DNA of 64,000 bases from Mucilaginibacter phenanthrenivorans (GTDB lineage: Bacteria > Bacteroidota > Bacteroidia > Sphingobacteriales > Sphingobacteriaceae): contig NZ_JAHVAP010000003.1 of the NCBI RefSeq assembly GCF_024721155.1, positions 496,001-560,000 on the forward strand, in the 5' to 3' direction. The notes beneath the pieces are model-generated. The model saw only the letters and a program-made list of their open reading frames with translations, searched no databases and was not told the DNA's origin. Position 1 is the first letter of the stretch. The number at the start of each line of letters is the position of its first letter. This document shows positions 43,754-52,932 of this stretch, piece after piece. The position numbers and the translations under genes are program-made.

Positions 43754-44734
43754 ATGAAAGATCCCATCATACAGCTAAAGGGTTTAACCAAACACTATGG
43801 TTCCGTTAAAGCGGTCGATGAGTTGAACCTTGATATTTATCAGGGCGAGATCTTCGGATTGCTGGGGCCAAACGGGGCGGGCAAAACCACCACCATATTA
43901 ATGATGCTCGGGCTTACTGATCCGACAAGCTGCACCGCCCTTGTTTGCGGGCATAATGCTACCAGTAACCCAATCCAGGTGAAAAGGAAAGTGGGCTATA
44001 TGCCCGACAGCGTTGGTTTTTACGACAATATGACCGCGCTGGAAAACCTGTTGTATATCGGCAGGCTGAACAGTGTACCTGAAATTGAGCTGCAAAAACG
44101 TTCGGCAGAGGTGCTGGAAATAGTAGGGCTGACCGCAGATCAACACAAAAGAACTTCGACCTTCTCCCGCGGCATGAAACAGCGGCTGGGCCTGGCCGAC
44201 GTGCTGATCAAAAATCCAGATGTCATTATCCTCGATGAGCCAACACTCGGCATCGACCCTACCGGGGTGAGAGACTTTTTGGCGCTCATCAAGCAGTTGA
44301 GCCGGCAACAAGGGCTCACTGTTTTACTTTCATCGCACCATTTACACCATGTCCAGCAAGTGTGCGATCGTGTCGGGATCTTTGTGAATGGCAAATTGCT
44401 CGCGCAGGGAGGCATCGGTGAGCTGTCCGGTCAGTTATTTGGCGCCAACAGCCATATTACTTCCATCGCGGTAGCACAGCCCATTTCACAGCCCTGGCCG
44501 TTGGAGCCGGAACTCCAGGCATGGGAGGCCATCACCGAAATTAGTATTAACAACAACGAACTGGAATTTACCTGTAGCCGTAATATGACGGCGGCACTGG
44601 TTCGCTTCCTGGTTAAAAAAGACTATGACGTCATTAGCGTCAATCAAAAAAATTACGGCCTGGACGATATCTATCAAAAATATTTTGAATCCGACATTAC
44701 AAAAAACACAAACTATGAAAAGTCAATCTCCTGA
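43754..44734 (+). CDS. ABC-2 exporter ATPase
   Basis: This 326-aa ABC ATPase has Walker A GPNGAGKTT, signature FSRGMKQRL, Walker B VIILDEPTLGID and H-loop LSSHH. A C-terminal ~95-residue domain follows, as in NosF/CcmA-type drug or lipid exporters. It overlaps the permease gene by 20 bp and follows the NEW3 gene, so the three are probably translated together. Confidence 0.9.
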   Translation: MKDPIIQLKGLTKHYGSVKAVDELNLDIYQGEIFGLLGPNGAGKTTTILMMLGLTDPTSCTALVCGHNATSNPIQVKRKVGYMPDSVGFYDNMTALENLLYIGRLNSVPEIELQKRSAEVLEIVGLTADQHKRTSTFSRGMKQRLGLADVLIKNPDVIILDEPTLGIDPTGVRDFLALIKQLSRQQGLTVLLSSHHLHHVQQVCDRVGIFVNGKLLAQGGIGELSGQLFGANSHITSIAVAQPISQPWPLEPELQAWEAITEISINNNELEFTCSRNMTAALVRFLVKKDYDVISVNQKNYGLDDIYQKYFESDITKNTNYEKSIS

Positions 44735-45683
44735 CCCGGGGCCTTTCAGCGTCATGGTTCACAAGGAAATAGCGGATCATATACGCAGCTGGCGTTTCAG
44801 CATACTGATTGCGCTCATTGTTCTTACTTTTATCGCCGCCATGTACGTGTCGCTGGCAAACATCAAATCGGCAATAGGTAATACAAAAGACCCCGATCAT
44901 TTATTTTTATACCTGAAACTGTTAACAACCACCGACAACTCCATCCCACCATTTCATGTATTCCTGAGTTTTCTGGCGCCTTTACTGGGCATCAGTTTAG
45001 GGTTTGACGCGGTCAATTCCGAACAGAACAGCGGCACCTTGACTCGCCTGATGGCGCAGCCCATCTACCGTGATAATCTGTTGCTGGCCAAATTTGTAAG
45101 CGCCCTGGTGATCGTGAGCGGTTTGTTTTTAGCATTGGCTTTGCTGATGATAGGCGGCGGATTAGTCCTTACCGGCGTACGCATGGAACCGCAGGAACTA
45201 CTCCGGATATTCGGATTTATTGTGATCACTATTGCCTATGTCGCTTTTTGGTTGAGCTTGTCTATCATGCTATCCATTTTGTTTAAGCAAACGGCAACTT
45301 CCGCGCTTACGGCAATCGGAATCTGGTTGTTCTTTACGATATTTTACCCGATCATCATCAACCTTATTATCAAGTCCTTTTTACCTGATCCGGCCTATCT
45401 TACCCAAGCCGAAATTATAGGTTATAATGATCTTATTTTGAATCTGCAACGCATAGCCCCGAACCAGCTTTACTCAGATGCAGTCACCACGCTGCTGATG
45501 CCTTCGGTACGCAGCCTTGGCCCCATAACAATGGAGCAAATGGCAGGCGCCATACCCGCGCCATTACAGTTTAAAGAAAGTGTCATGATCGTATGGCCGC
45601 AAGTAAGCGGTTTGATGGCATCAACCCTAGGGTGTTTTGCACTTGCTTATTACCTTTTTATGCGTCGTGAAATACGTAGTTAA
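44715..45683 (+). CDS. ABC-2 type permease (NosY-like)
   Basis: This 322-aa protein has about six TM segments (FSILIALIVLTFIAAMYVS, FLAPLLGISLGFDAV, ALVIVSGLFLALALLMIGGG, IVITIAYVAFWLSLSIML, ATSALTAIGIWLFFTIF, MASTLGCFALAYYLFM). The early KEIADHIRSWRF and NSEQNSGTLTRLMAQP are typical of the NosY/ABC-2 class. The frame is open from 44625, but ATG 44715 is the start that fits the family. It ends the NEW3-ABC operon. Confidence 0.85.
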   Translation: MKSQSPDPGPFSVMVHKEIADHIRSWRFSILIALIVLTFIAAMYVSLANIKSAIGNTKDPDHLFLYLKLLTTTDNSIPPFHVFLSFLAPLLGISLGFDAVNSEQNSGTLTRLMAQPIYRDNLLLAKFVSALVIVSGLFLALALLMIGGGLVLTGVRMEPQELLRIFGFIVITIAYVAFWLSLSIMLSILFKQTATSALTAIGIWLFFTIFYPIIINLIIKSFLPDPAYLTQAEIIGYNDLILNLQRIAPNQLYSDAVTTLLMPSVRSLGPITMEQMAGAIPAPLQFKESVMIVWPQVSGLMASTLGCFALAYYLFMRREIRS

Positions 45684-46002
45684 ATATCGTGATGAAGAAC
45701 GCTCATAAGAAAAGGGTAACGCGACAATTGAAAGTGCATTCCCGGACAACCCGGGCGTTCAACCTGATTAGGTGGTCCATCTATAATCGTTAATTGCTGT
45801 TGCCAACTGCCGGTCATTTTCAAAAAATTCAGGCTTTGTAAATTTGAGCCACTAAGCCGCTTTACGAATGTAGAGCGGCCTTTTTTGTTTGCAAGCACAA
45901 TAACCCTTTATCCCTGAAATGTATAAGCAATCAGTTGAAACATATAAATCAGGCAGCACCATTAACCAGAACTTTGCTTTAGAAATTAAAAATATAAAGC
46001 AA
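45684..46002. other. Intergenic region with hairpin C4
   Basis: This 319-bp gap separates the ABC operon and the SDR gene. Hairpin C4 (45854-45886) is its only recognised structure. The frame upstream of the SDR start stays open to 45919 but has no supporting signal. Confidence 0.6.
45854..45886 (+). terminator. Hairpin C4, tRNA-Glu terminator copy
   Basis: aagccgctttac-gaat-gtagagcggcc with six Ts. The preceding gagccacta parallels gggctacta of the tRNA end. It can act as terminator of the ABC operon. Confidence 0.75.
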
Positions 46003-46815
46003 ATGAAAAAGACAGTATTAATTACGGGTGCTTCATCCGGGTTCGGAAAAGCAGCCGTTAAACTATTTCATACCAACAACTGGAACGTGATCGCAACCAT
46101 GCGTTCTCCCGAAAAAGAAACAGAACTATCTACACTTGGCAATGTTTTTATCAGCAAATTGGATGTAACCGATAAGCTAAGCATACAAAGCGCGGTGGCA
46201 GCCGGTATAGAAAAATTTGGCAAAATTGACGTATTGGTAAACAATGCGGGATACGGTGCGCTTGGTGCACTTGAAGCAGCGACCGAAGAACAAGTTAAAC
46301 AGCAATTCGACGTGAATTTGTTTGGGTTGATAGCAGTAACAAAAGCCGTATTGCCAGGTATGCGGCAACAAAAATCCGGTACTATCATCAACGTATCCTC
46401 GGTTGGTGGCAGGGTTACCTTTCCGTTCTCTTCACTCTATCATGCAACTAAATTTGCGGTTGAAGGTTTGACAGAATCTATGCAATATGAACTAAATCCA
46501 CTCGGCATAAACTTAAAAATAGTTGAACCCGGGGGCTATAAAACCGAGTTTGCAGGGCGTTCGCTAACGCTTTTCAGCCTTGATGGTTTGGCTGATTATC
46601 AACCCGCATTTAATAAATTCATGGGCATGTTAGAGCATTGGCCGATGTCTGAAAATATTGGTGAGGTAGCTGATGCCATTTATGAAGCAGCAACAGATGG
46701 CACTGAAAAATTACGTTATCCCGTAGGACACGACGCCGCACAATTAATAGAAGCCAAAAAGCAAATGGATGATGTGGATTTTAAAAAAATGATGGCTGCC
46801 CAAACAGGCATCTAA
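46003..46815 (+). CDS. SDR-family oxidoreductase
   Basis: This 270-aa classical short-chain dehydrogenase has cofactor motif TGASSGFG, NNAGYGA, and the catalytic Ser-Tyr-Lys in SSVGG...SSLYHATKFAVEG. Substrate unknown. The frame extends 28 codons upstream, but ATG 46003 gives MKKTVLITGAS, the normal SDR start. It is followed by a strong terminator and an AraC regulator on the same strand, a common SDR/AraC neighbourhood in Bacteroidota. Confidence 0.85.
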   Translation: MKKTVLITGASSGFGKAAVKLFHTNNWNVIATMRSPEKETELSTLGNVFISKLDVTDKLSIQSAVAAGIEKFGKIDVLVNNAGYGALGALEAATEEQVKQQFDVNLFGLIAVTKAVLPGMRQQKSGTIINVSSVGGRVTFPFSSLYHATKFAVEGLTESMQYELNPLGINLKIVEPGGYKTEFAGRSLTLFSLDGLADYQPAFNKFMGMLEHWPMSENIGEVADAIYEAATDGTEKLRYPVGHDAAQLIEAKKQMDDVDFKKMMAAQTGI

Positions 46816-46818
46816 AAA

Positions 46819-46856
46819 AATCCGGCTGCCCGGATTTGGGCAGCCGGATTTTTTTA
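46819..46856 (+). terminator. Intrinsic terminator after the SDR gene
   Basis: A 13-bp perfect stem (aatccggctgccc / gggcagccggatt), 6-nt loop and T-run, 3 bp after the stop codon. The A-run before it makes it potentially bidirectional. Confidence 0.9.
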
Positions 46857-46882
46857 TGGTAACTTTATAACAATTAAAAAAC

Positions 46883-47788
46883 ATGCCGGACAAATACATC
46901 GATCTTCAATCTATCAGCGACCTGCACAAACTGGTAAAATACGCGCCACCGAAACACCCCCTGATAAGCGTGATAGACCATGCCGATTTTTATGCAAAGC
47001 GCCCTAAAGAGAATAATGCTTTTTACCGTTTTGGCTTTTATACCATTTCCTGCAAAAAATTTGAGGGCCTGTTGAAATATGGTAAGGGATATTATGACTT
47101 CAGTGAAGGCTCCTTGTTATTCACCGCACCCGGGCAGGTCTTAGCGCCGGGTCCGGATGTTACGGTTGATGAAGGCTGGGCGCTGTTCATTCATCCCGAC
47201 CTGATCCATGGTACTGATCTGGGCAGGAAGATGCACCAGTATACCTTTTTTAATTATGAGGCTAATGAGGCGCTGCATATTTCGGAGGACGAGAAACTGA
47301 TCATTAAAGATTGTATAACAAAGATTGAAAAGGAGTATTCGCAAAATATTGACAAGCACTCGCAAGGCCTCATCGTCAGCAACATTGAACTGTTGTTAAA
47401 TTACTGCAATCGTTTTTACGACCGGCAATTTTACACCCGGGCAAAAGTAAACTCAGATGTGGTGCAACAGTTTGAAAAAATATTAAAAGATTATTTTTCA
47501 CAAGACACCCTGATTGAAACAGGCCTGCCGAATGTTAAATATTTTGCATCGCAGCTCAACTTGTCGCCTAATTACTTGTCCGACCTTTTAAATAAATTTA
47601 CCGGTAAAACCACGCAGGAGCATATCCACCTGGAACTGGTAGACAAAGCCAAATCGTTGTTGTGGGGCACGAATAATTCTATTAGTGAAATTGCATATGG
47701 GCTTGGTTTCGAACACCCTTCGCACTTTACAAAGATCTTTAAATCAAAGACGGGAAAATCTCCAAGCGAGTACAGGCACTTGAATTAA
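46883..47788 (+). CDS. AraC-family transcriptional regulator
   Basis: This 301-aa protein has a cupin-like N-terminal sensing domain (GLLKYGKGYYDFSEGSLLFTAPGQVL) and a C-terminal AraC double HTH (LNLSPNYLSDLLNKFTGKTTQEH, ISEIAYGLGFEHPSHFTKIFKSKTGKSPSEYR). It probably controls the preceding SDR gene or itself. It has its own unit after the SDR terminator. Confidence 0.9.
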   Translation: MPDKYIDLQSISDLHKLVKYAPPKHPLISVIDHADFYAKRPKENNAFYRFGFYTISCKKFEGLLKYGKGYYDFSEGSLLFTAPGQVLAPGPDVTVDEGWALFIHPDLIHGTDLGRKMHQYTFFNYEANEALHISEDEKLIIKDCITKIEKEYSQNIDKHSQGLIVSNIELLLNYCNRFYDRQFYTRAKVNSDVVQQFEKILKDYFSQDTLIETGLPNVKYFASQLNLSPNYLSDLLNKFTGKTTQEHIHLELVDKAKSLLWGTNNSISEIAYGLGFEHPSHFTKIFKSKTGKSPSEYRHLN

Positions 47789-47799
47789 ATGGGCGAACC

Positions 47800-47843
47800 T
47801 TACGGGCTAAGAAGCCACTTTACGAAAGTAGACCGGCTTTTTT
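47800..47843 (+). terminator. Hairpin C5 with tRNA 3'-end remnant
   Basis: Bases ttacgggcta parallel the tRNA end ctacgggcta. A hairpin with the same TTTACGAAAGTA core and a T-run follows, but two stem pairs are broken (ca/cc). It lies between the convergent AraC and GH92 genes and marks the right end of the tRNA-Glu region. Confidence 0.75.
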
Positions 47844-47867
47844 ATTTTGCAGCAGAATGCTGCCCTA

Positions 47868-50168
47868 TTAGTGGTCTAAGTTAAACGACAACCCCTTTGG
47901 CTGGTCTTCAGTTTTTGAAGCCCAGTTTTTGTTTGGTGCATCCTGTAAGTATATGTCGAGCTTGCCGCCTTTTATAAGGCTTTCATAATTAATGTAATTT
48001 TTGGTGTAAACATGCCCGTTCCATTTAACGGCGTTGATGTATATGGCGCTCTTTGATTTTTTATGAGTCCGGATCAGTAAGGTTTTGCCTCCCTGTAAAT
48101 TAATTGATACCTGTTTAAATATAGGTGAGCATAACAAATATTCGCCGGATATTGGATTGAGCGGATAGAACCCCATTGCAGCAAACATATACCAGGCCGA
48201 CATTTGCCCTGCATCGTCATTACCCCCAAGTCCTCCGGGGCCATCACTGTATTCAGTAGCCAAAATTGCTCTTACCTGTTTTTGTGTTTTCCAACAATTG
48301 CCGGTATAGTTGTACATAAATGGTATTTGGTGTCCGGGCTCATTACCGTGCCAATACTCATTTTTAATAAAAATACTGTCAAGCGCGGCTTCGAGTATTT
48401 TGCGTCCGCCCATTAACCGGGCAAGGCCGGGTACATCTTGCGGAACATAAAAAGTATACTGCCTGGGCGTTCCCTCGGTGATATAAGTTTGCCTCACATC
48501 CGGATCGAAAACCTTAGTCCAATCGCCATTTTGCATTCGTCCCTTTACAAAACCCGCGGCTGGATCAAATACATTTTTGTAGTTACCCGCCCTTTTTATC
48601 AATGACCTGTAATCCGCATCAAACCCTAATTTTTTCGATAATTGCGACAACGCATAATCATCATAAGCATATTCCATGGTCCGGCTTACCTGCTCCATTT
48701 TATGAAAGGCATCCTTCACGCTGTCTTCCAATGGTATGTAGCCATATTTAATATACGATGTTAATGCCCGCCTGCCTTTACCATCTTTATAATCCTGCTG
48801 TTTTTCCGGTAAATCGAATGCGTTCTGCCGCATTAAACGGTAAGCTTCATGAACATCGGTGTTGCTGATGCCCTTTAAATATGCTGATGTAATGATAGAT
48901 GTTGTATGATCGCCTATCATTTCGGATGTGTAGTTATTCCAGCATGGGAAAATTGGCAGCCAGCCACCCTGCTTTCCCTTTAATATCAACGATTGAACAA
49001 GATCATTAACCAACCGGGGACGGAGTATTTCAAAAAGCGACACCTGCGCCCGGTAAATATCCCATAACGAAAAATCGTCATAATAATTCCCCTTAGTAAT
49101 CTTTTCTAACCGGTAATTACTTGCAAACCGGGGGTAAACACCGTCAACATCATTATATAAACGAGGCTGCTGCATAGCATGATAAAATGCTGTATAAAAA
49201 ATACGCTTATCAGTTTGGTTAGTGGCAACTACCGCGATCTGCTTTAAAGCCTGCTGCCACGTTTGCCTGCATTTGGCCACGGTATTATCAAAATCCCATC
49301 CCGGCAGCTCAGCATCAAGGTTTCGGCGTGCACCTTCAAGGCTGCTAAAGGAAGTACCCACCTTTACATGCAGTTTTTCGCCTTTCTGCATTTTAAAGCC
49401 TATAAACGCGCCTATGTTTTTCTGCGCACTGATACTGTCTTTTATAAAAATTTTATCGCCGGCAAATGTGCCTCTAGCGGCCAGCGCCCTGCTTACTTTA
49501 ACAACAAAATAACCGTTAAAACCTGCAGATTTCCCCCAGCCCTGGTAAATGCGATGTACGGGGTTATAGCCATAGATCTCTCCCCTTTTAGCATCAATTT
49601 TAATATAGCCTTCTCCGTAATCGCTATTTGGGGTAATTAAAAGGTAGAGGCTATCCGCTGCATCAGCAGTAAATTCCATCATGCCGCAACGTGGTGTGGC
49701 GGTAACAGCAGCATGTATTTTGTATGAAAAAAGTTTAAGGTGATAAACATAGGGTGTTGATTGCTCATCCTTATGATCGAATTTTGCAGCATAATTTACG
49801 GTTTTCAAACTGCCTGTTGCCGGCATTATGGTTAAGCTGCCATAATCCTGCATGCATGAACCACTTATCCAATGTGAGCCCCTAAACCCGCTAAAAAAAT
49901 CATCTTTATAATAATACGGCGGCGTACATTTTGATTCGGATGCCTGCGTCTGTGGTGTCCATTGCGTCATGGCAAACGGGGTGCACACCGATGGTATTGT
50001 ATTGGCAAAGTTTTCCTGCGCCGAGCCTAGTTTTAGAGCGGATGGTGTAGTACTGCTTGCCGTTCCGGATAAGGGATTAACATGTTTAACAAGGTTCGGC
50101 TCCTGTGCAAATGCGCCTGCGCATATCGTAGATAATAGTATTAATAAAAATACACGTGCATTTAACAT
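47868..50168 (-). CDS. GH92 alpha-mannosidase
   Basis: This 766-aa exported protein (signal ending CAGAFAQ) has a GH92 N-terminal beta-sandwich (VNPLSGTASSTTPS) and a catalytic (alpha/alpha)6 domain. Landmarks are GNEPGHQIPFMYNYTG (general-acid Glu) and GLGGNDDAGQMSAWYMFAAMGFYP (catalytic Asp region). GH92 enzymes are calcium-dependent exo-alpha-mannosidases, mostly alpha-1,2. It is the last gene of the PUL, 90 bp after inositol oxygenase, with a hairpin between. Confidence 0.9.
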   Translation of the reverse strand: MLNARVFLLILLSTICAGAFAQEPNLVKHVNPLSGTASSTTPSALKLGSAQENFANTIPSVCTPFAMTQWTPQTQASESKCTPPYYYKDDFFSGFRGSHWISGSCMQDYGSLTIMPATGSLKTVNYAAKFDHKDEQSTPYVYHLKLFSYKIHAAVTATPRCGMMEFTADAADSLYLLITPNSDYGEGYIKIDAKRGEIYGYNPVHRIYQGWGKSAGFNGYFVVKVSRALAARGTFAGDKIFIKDSISAQKNIGAFIGFKMQKGEKLHVKVGTSFSSLEGARRNLDAELPGWDFDNTVAKCRQTWQQALKQIAVVATNQTDKRIFYTAFYHAMQQPRLYNDVDGVYPRFASNYRLEKITKGNYYDDFSLWDIYRAQVSLFEILRPRLVNDLVQSLILKGKQGGWLPIFPCWNNYTSEMIGDHTTSIITSAYLKGISNTDVHEAYRLMRQNAFDLPEKQQDYKDGKGRRALTSYIKYGYIPLEDSVKDAFHKMEQVSRTMEYAYDDYALSQLSKKLGFDADYRSLIKRAGNYKNVFDPAAGFVKGRMQNGDWTKVFDPDVRQTYITEGTPRQYTFYVPQDVPGLARLMGGRKILEAALDSIFIKNEYWHGNEPGHQIPFMYNYTGNCWKTQKQVRAILATEYSDGPGGLGGNDDAGQMSAWYMFAAMGFYPLNPISGEYLLCSPIFKQVSINLQGGKTLLIRTHKKSKSAIYINAVKWNGHVYTKNYINYESLIKGGKLDIYLQDAPNKNWASKTEDQPKGLSFNLDH

Positions 50169-50216
50169 CCTTACTAGTCGGAGTGAAGATTAATCTTGAT
50201 TTTTATGTGGCAACAG

Positions 50217-50254
50217 TATTCCATGCTGTTTAGTTAGCTAAGCAGCATGGAATA
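50217..50254. terminator. Hairpin between inositol oxygenase and GH92 genes
   Basis: A perfect 12-bp stem (tattccatgctg / cagcatggaata) lies 4 bp past the inositol oxygenase stop. There is no T-run on the minus strand, so it may stabilise or attenuate rather than fully terminate. Confidence 0.6.
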
Positions 50255-50258
50255 AAAT

Positions 50259-51131
50259 CTATAATTTAACAGTTGCCGGAAGGTATTTGGCAATCAGATC
50301 CTCATAATAAGGCTTTAACTCAGAAACCACCGGCGTTACCGGGCTTTTTGAATACAGGTCATACGGGTTAAATTTATCCACCCATTTAAACATTTCGTGG
50401 TCATGCGCGTTCAGCAAATGATCATAAGCATGCTCGCGGTGCTGCGAATAAAACGAGTGATAGCGAATCATGTACAGGGCTGGTTCAGGCAGGTAATCCT
50501 TTGTTAAATGATACATGTACTCGTCATGCCCCCATGATAAATTCACGTTGTCCATTCCGCAGTGATGCGAGTAAACACCATATTTGGTATTGTAGCGTTC
50601 ATCATTTATATCAGGATTATCCGCAAAAAATTCAGGATAAACTATTTTGTCCGAAAACTTGCACCCTACCGGGTATGAATCGCCCACAACATTCCATTGC
50701 GGCTCGCCAAACAGGCAAAGCACTTTACCCAGGTCGTGTATAAAACCGGTAAGCACAAACCAGTCCGGATGCCCGTCCGCACGTATGGCTTCGGCCGTTT
50801 GCAGCAGGTGTTGCAGCTGGTCAAGCTGCAGATCGGGGTCCGAATCATCTATCAGTGTGTTAAGGTATTCCATTGCTGACCACCACGGCATTTCCATCTT
50901 ATCAAACTTCAAAAAGTTAGCTTTTTTGGCTAAAACATTATCATAAGTTTGATATTTATGATTAAGCCTGTAAAACTCGCGCACACCGTCTATCTCCGGG
51001 CTGTCATAGTTTCTGAATTCGTCCTTTTCCTTGGCTGGCTGCCCGGCCTCCGGATATCTTTTAAGTACATCCTCGTCCCAATCTTCAAGACTGTTTAAAG
51101 GCGACATTTCATCTTTAGGTAGTTTTGTCAT
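50259..51131 (-). CDS. Myo-inositol oxygenase
   Basis: This 290-aa protein is a full-length MIOX of the HD-like di-iron type. Metal ligands are visible in [38 protein letters not shown] and [11 protein letters not shown]. It cleaves myo-inositol with oxygen to D-glucuronate. No signal peptide, so it acts in the cytoplasm. A LacI-type operator lies ~200 bp upstream. It is the only sugar-alcohol catabolic enzyme in the PUL and is rare in such loci. Confidence 0.9.
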   Translation of the reverse strand: MTKLPKDEMSPLNSLEDWDEDVLKRYPEAGQPAKEKDEFRNYDSPEIDGVREFYRLNHKYQTYDNVLAKKANFLKFDKMEMPWWSAMEYLNTLIDDSDPDLQLDQLQHLLQTAEAIRADGHPDWFVLTGFIHDLGKVLCLFGEPQWNVVGDSYPVGCKFSDKIVYPEFFADNPDINDERYNTKYGVYSHHCGMDNVNLSWGHDEYMYHLTKDYLPEPALYMIRYHSFYSQHREHAYDHLLNAHDHEMFKWVDKFNPYDLYSKSPVTPVVSELKPYYEDLIAKYLPATVKL

Positions 51132-51327
51132 AACTTTTTTAATTGTTTGATAAATACTTTTTTGGTTAGCATTGTTACTTTTCCAGGAACCCTTATACTA
51201 CTGCCAGGATAAATAAAGAAAACTGTATAGCTGTATCCTGAACGATGGTTCATTTACAACAGGTTTAACCGGATAATTTAAAGTTGATAAAATTTAAGCC
51301 GATATATGATTGATCGTCGTCTTTTAT

Positions 51328-51347
51328 TTACGTAATCGTTTACGTAA
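51328..51347. promoter_or_regulatory. LacI-type operator, site 1
   Basis: ttacgtaatcgtttacgtaa is a near-perfect palindrome with a central CG, matching site 2 at 61330-61349 at 18 of 20 bases. It lies ~200 bp upstream of inositol oxygenase. Confidence 0.7.
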
Positions 51348-51367
51348 CAATGGTAAACCGGTGGAGG

Positions 51368-52912
51368 CTATTGCGCCTTTATATTTTTTTCGGCGTTACC
51401 GGGGATCCTGATGTTTTTTAAGACCAGGCCGCTTACCTTATTGAGCAATATTACCGGCGTCCTTTTTACCTGCGGGATGCTTAATCCAGTTAGGCTGAGT
51501 CCTTTTACATCATCGGCAATAAAAGCCGGGCGATAATCAGTTCCTTTACAGGTCAGCACCATGTTCTTAATCATAATACCATCAGCATGCCTGATGTAAA
51601 AGCCCCATGCAGGTAACTCGCCAAACATGGAGAATTCAGGGTAATTAGGTATTCTTTCGGGTACTTTTTCAAGCGTATCTATACCGAAATATGCCCGTTC
51701 TTTTTTTGCTCCGCCCGCATAATTAATGGTGATATTTTCAAGGGTTACATCTTCCACCCGGCTGCCGGGAATGCCTGTAATAGATGAGGGGAAAACATTA
51801 TGCGGAATGGTTACAAGCGGGCCCTCCATTGTGTAACCCGCATCGGGTTTACCGGCCGGCACATCAACTTTTACATTGCCAATATATACCCTGCGCAAAA
51901 TCCCTGCTGGCACCTTCTGGTTACGATGGCCCAGCCTAATCACAAGCGCATTACCAGTATTGGTGGCGGTAATATCGCGAATGTCAATATCTTCAAGTGT
52001 TGCGCCGTCAACCGTTTCAATTGCTATGGCCGAGCGGTAAGTATCATAAACGCTGATGTTCCTGATCGTGATCTTTTTAAATGCGCCGTGTGAAGCAGTA
52101 CCGAATTTTACTGCGCTCGCGCTTGAGCGTACCCTGCAGTTGGCAACGTAAATATTTTCGCAGGCGCCATCCCGGTCTTCCGACTTCAGGCAAATCCCGT
52201 CATCAGCAGCATTAAAAAAACTATTGGTTAGCTTTACATTTTTACAATCAACAATATCAATTCCGTCGTTATTCCAATAGGTAACACTTTCCACCTTTAT
52301 ACTGTCAATCACCAGGTTTGAACAGTTTTTGTAATTCTGAATCCAGCATAATCCGTTTTTAATGGTTATGTCTTTAATATTTATATCATCGCAGCCTTTA
52401 AATTCAATAAGCTTAGGGCGATTATCCTCCGTTGGCCGCATCTGGTGCCAGGGATTGGGCTTGCGCCATTCAGTATCTGCTAAGGTACCCGCGTTTAATC
52501 GGCGGTAAATATCTTTTAACAGATCCAGCCCCTGTCCGTCAATAGTTCCCTGCCCGGTTATGGCAATATGCCGCTGATTATTTGATACAATGAGCGGAGA
52601 CGCCTTGCCTTCGCCATAATCGGCCCGAATGGCGCTGCCCAGCAAAAATGCGTTTTTGTCTATATGCAGTTCGACGTTTGATTTGAGGTTGATAACCCCG
52701 GTAACAAACTTCCCGGCAGGAACTAAAACCCGGCCGCCTCCATTGGCCGATGCTTCATCAATAGCCTTTTGAATAGCTGCTGTATTGTTAATTTTAACAT
52801 CCGCTATAGCCCCATAATGTTTAATATTATAGGTTTTTATTTGTGCCGATACGGTTATACTGGTAAAACCGGGTAACAAAACGGCGAAGAATATTTTGAA
52901 AAAGTATTTCAT
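51368..52912 (-). CDS. GH28-like parallel beta-helix glycoside hydrolase
   Basis: This 514-aa exported protein (signal to VSAQ) has the N-terminal YNIKHYGAIADVKINNTAAIQKAID of GH28/pectin-type helices. The helix carries NNDGIDIVD, ADDGICLKS and SAVKFGTASHGAF in place of the NTDG, DD and GHG motifs. No RIK motif is evident, so the substrate may not be polygalacturonate. The enzyme is placed 20 bp after the membrane acyltransferase. Confidence 0.8.
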   Translation of the reverse strand: MKYFFKIFFAVLLPGFTSITVSAQIKTYNIKHYGAIADVKINNTAAIQKAIDEASANGGGRVLVPAGKFVTGVINLKSNVELHIDKNAFLLGSAIRADYGEGKASPLIVSNNQRHIAITGQGTIDGQGLDLLKDIYRRLNAGTLADTEWRKPNPWHQMRPTEDNRPKLIEFKGCDDINIKDITIKNGLCWIQNYKNCSNLVIDSIKVESVTYWNNDGIDIVDCKNVKLTNSFFNAADDGICLKSEDRDGACENIYVANCRVRSSASAVKFGTASHGAFKKITIRNISVYDTYRSAIAIETVDGATLEDIDIRDITATNTGNALVIRLGHRNQKVPAGILRRVYIGNVKVDVPAGKPDAGYTMEGPLVTIPHNVFPSSITGIPGSRVEDVTLENITINYAGGAKKERAYFGIDTLEKVPERIPNYPEFSMFGELPAWGFYIRHADGIMIKNMVLTCKGTDYRPAFIADDVKGLSLTGLSIPQVKRTPVILLNKVSGLVLKNIRIPGNAEKNIKAQ

Positions 52913-52932
52913 CTAACAGGTGATATAATTGA

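Noticed and set aside
45684-45898. 72-aa minus-strand frame after the ABC permease
   Set aside because: No motif, and it runs through the C4 hairpin region.
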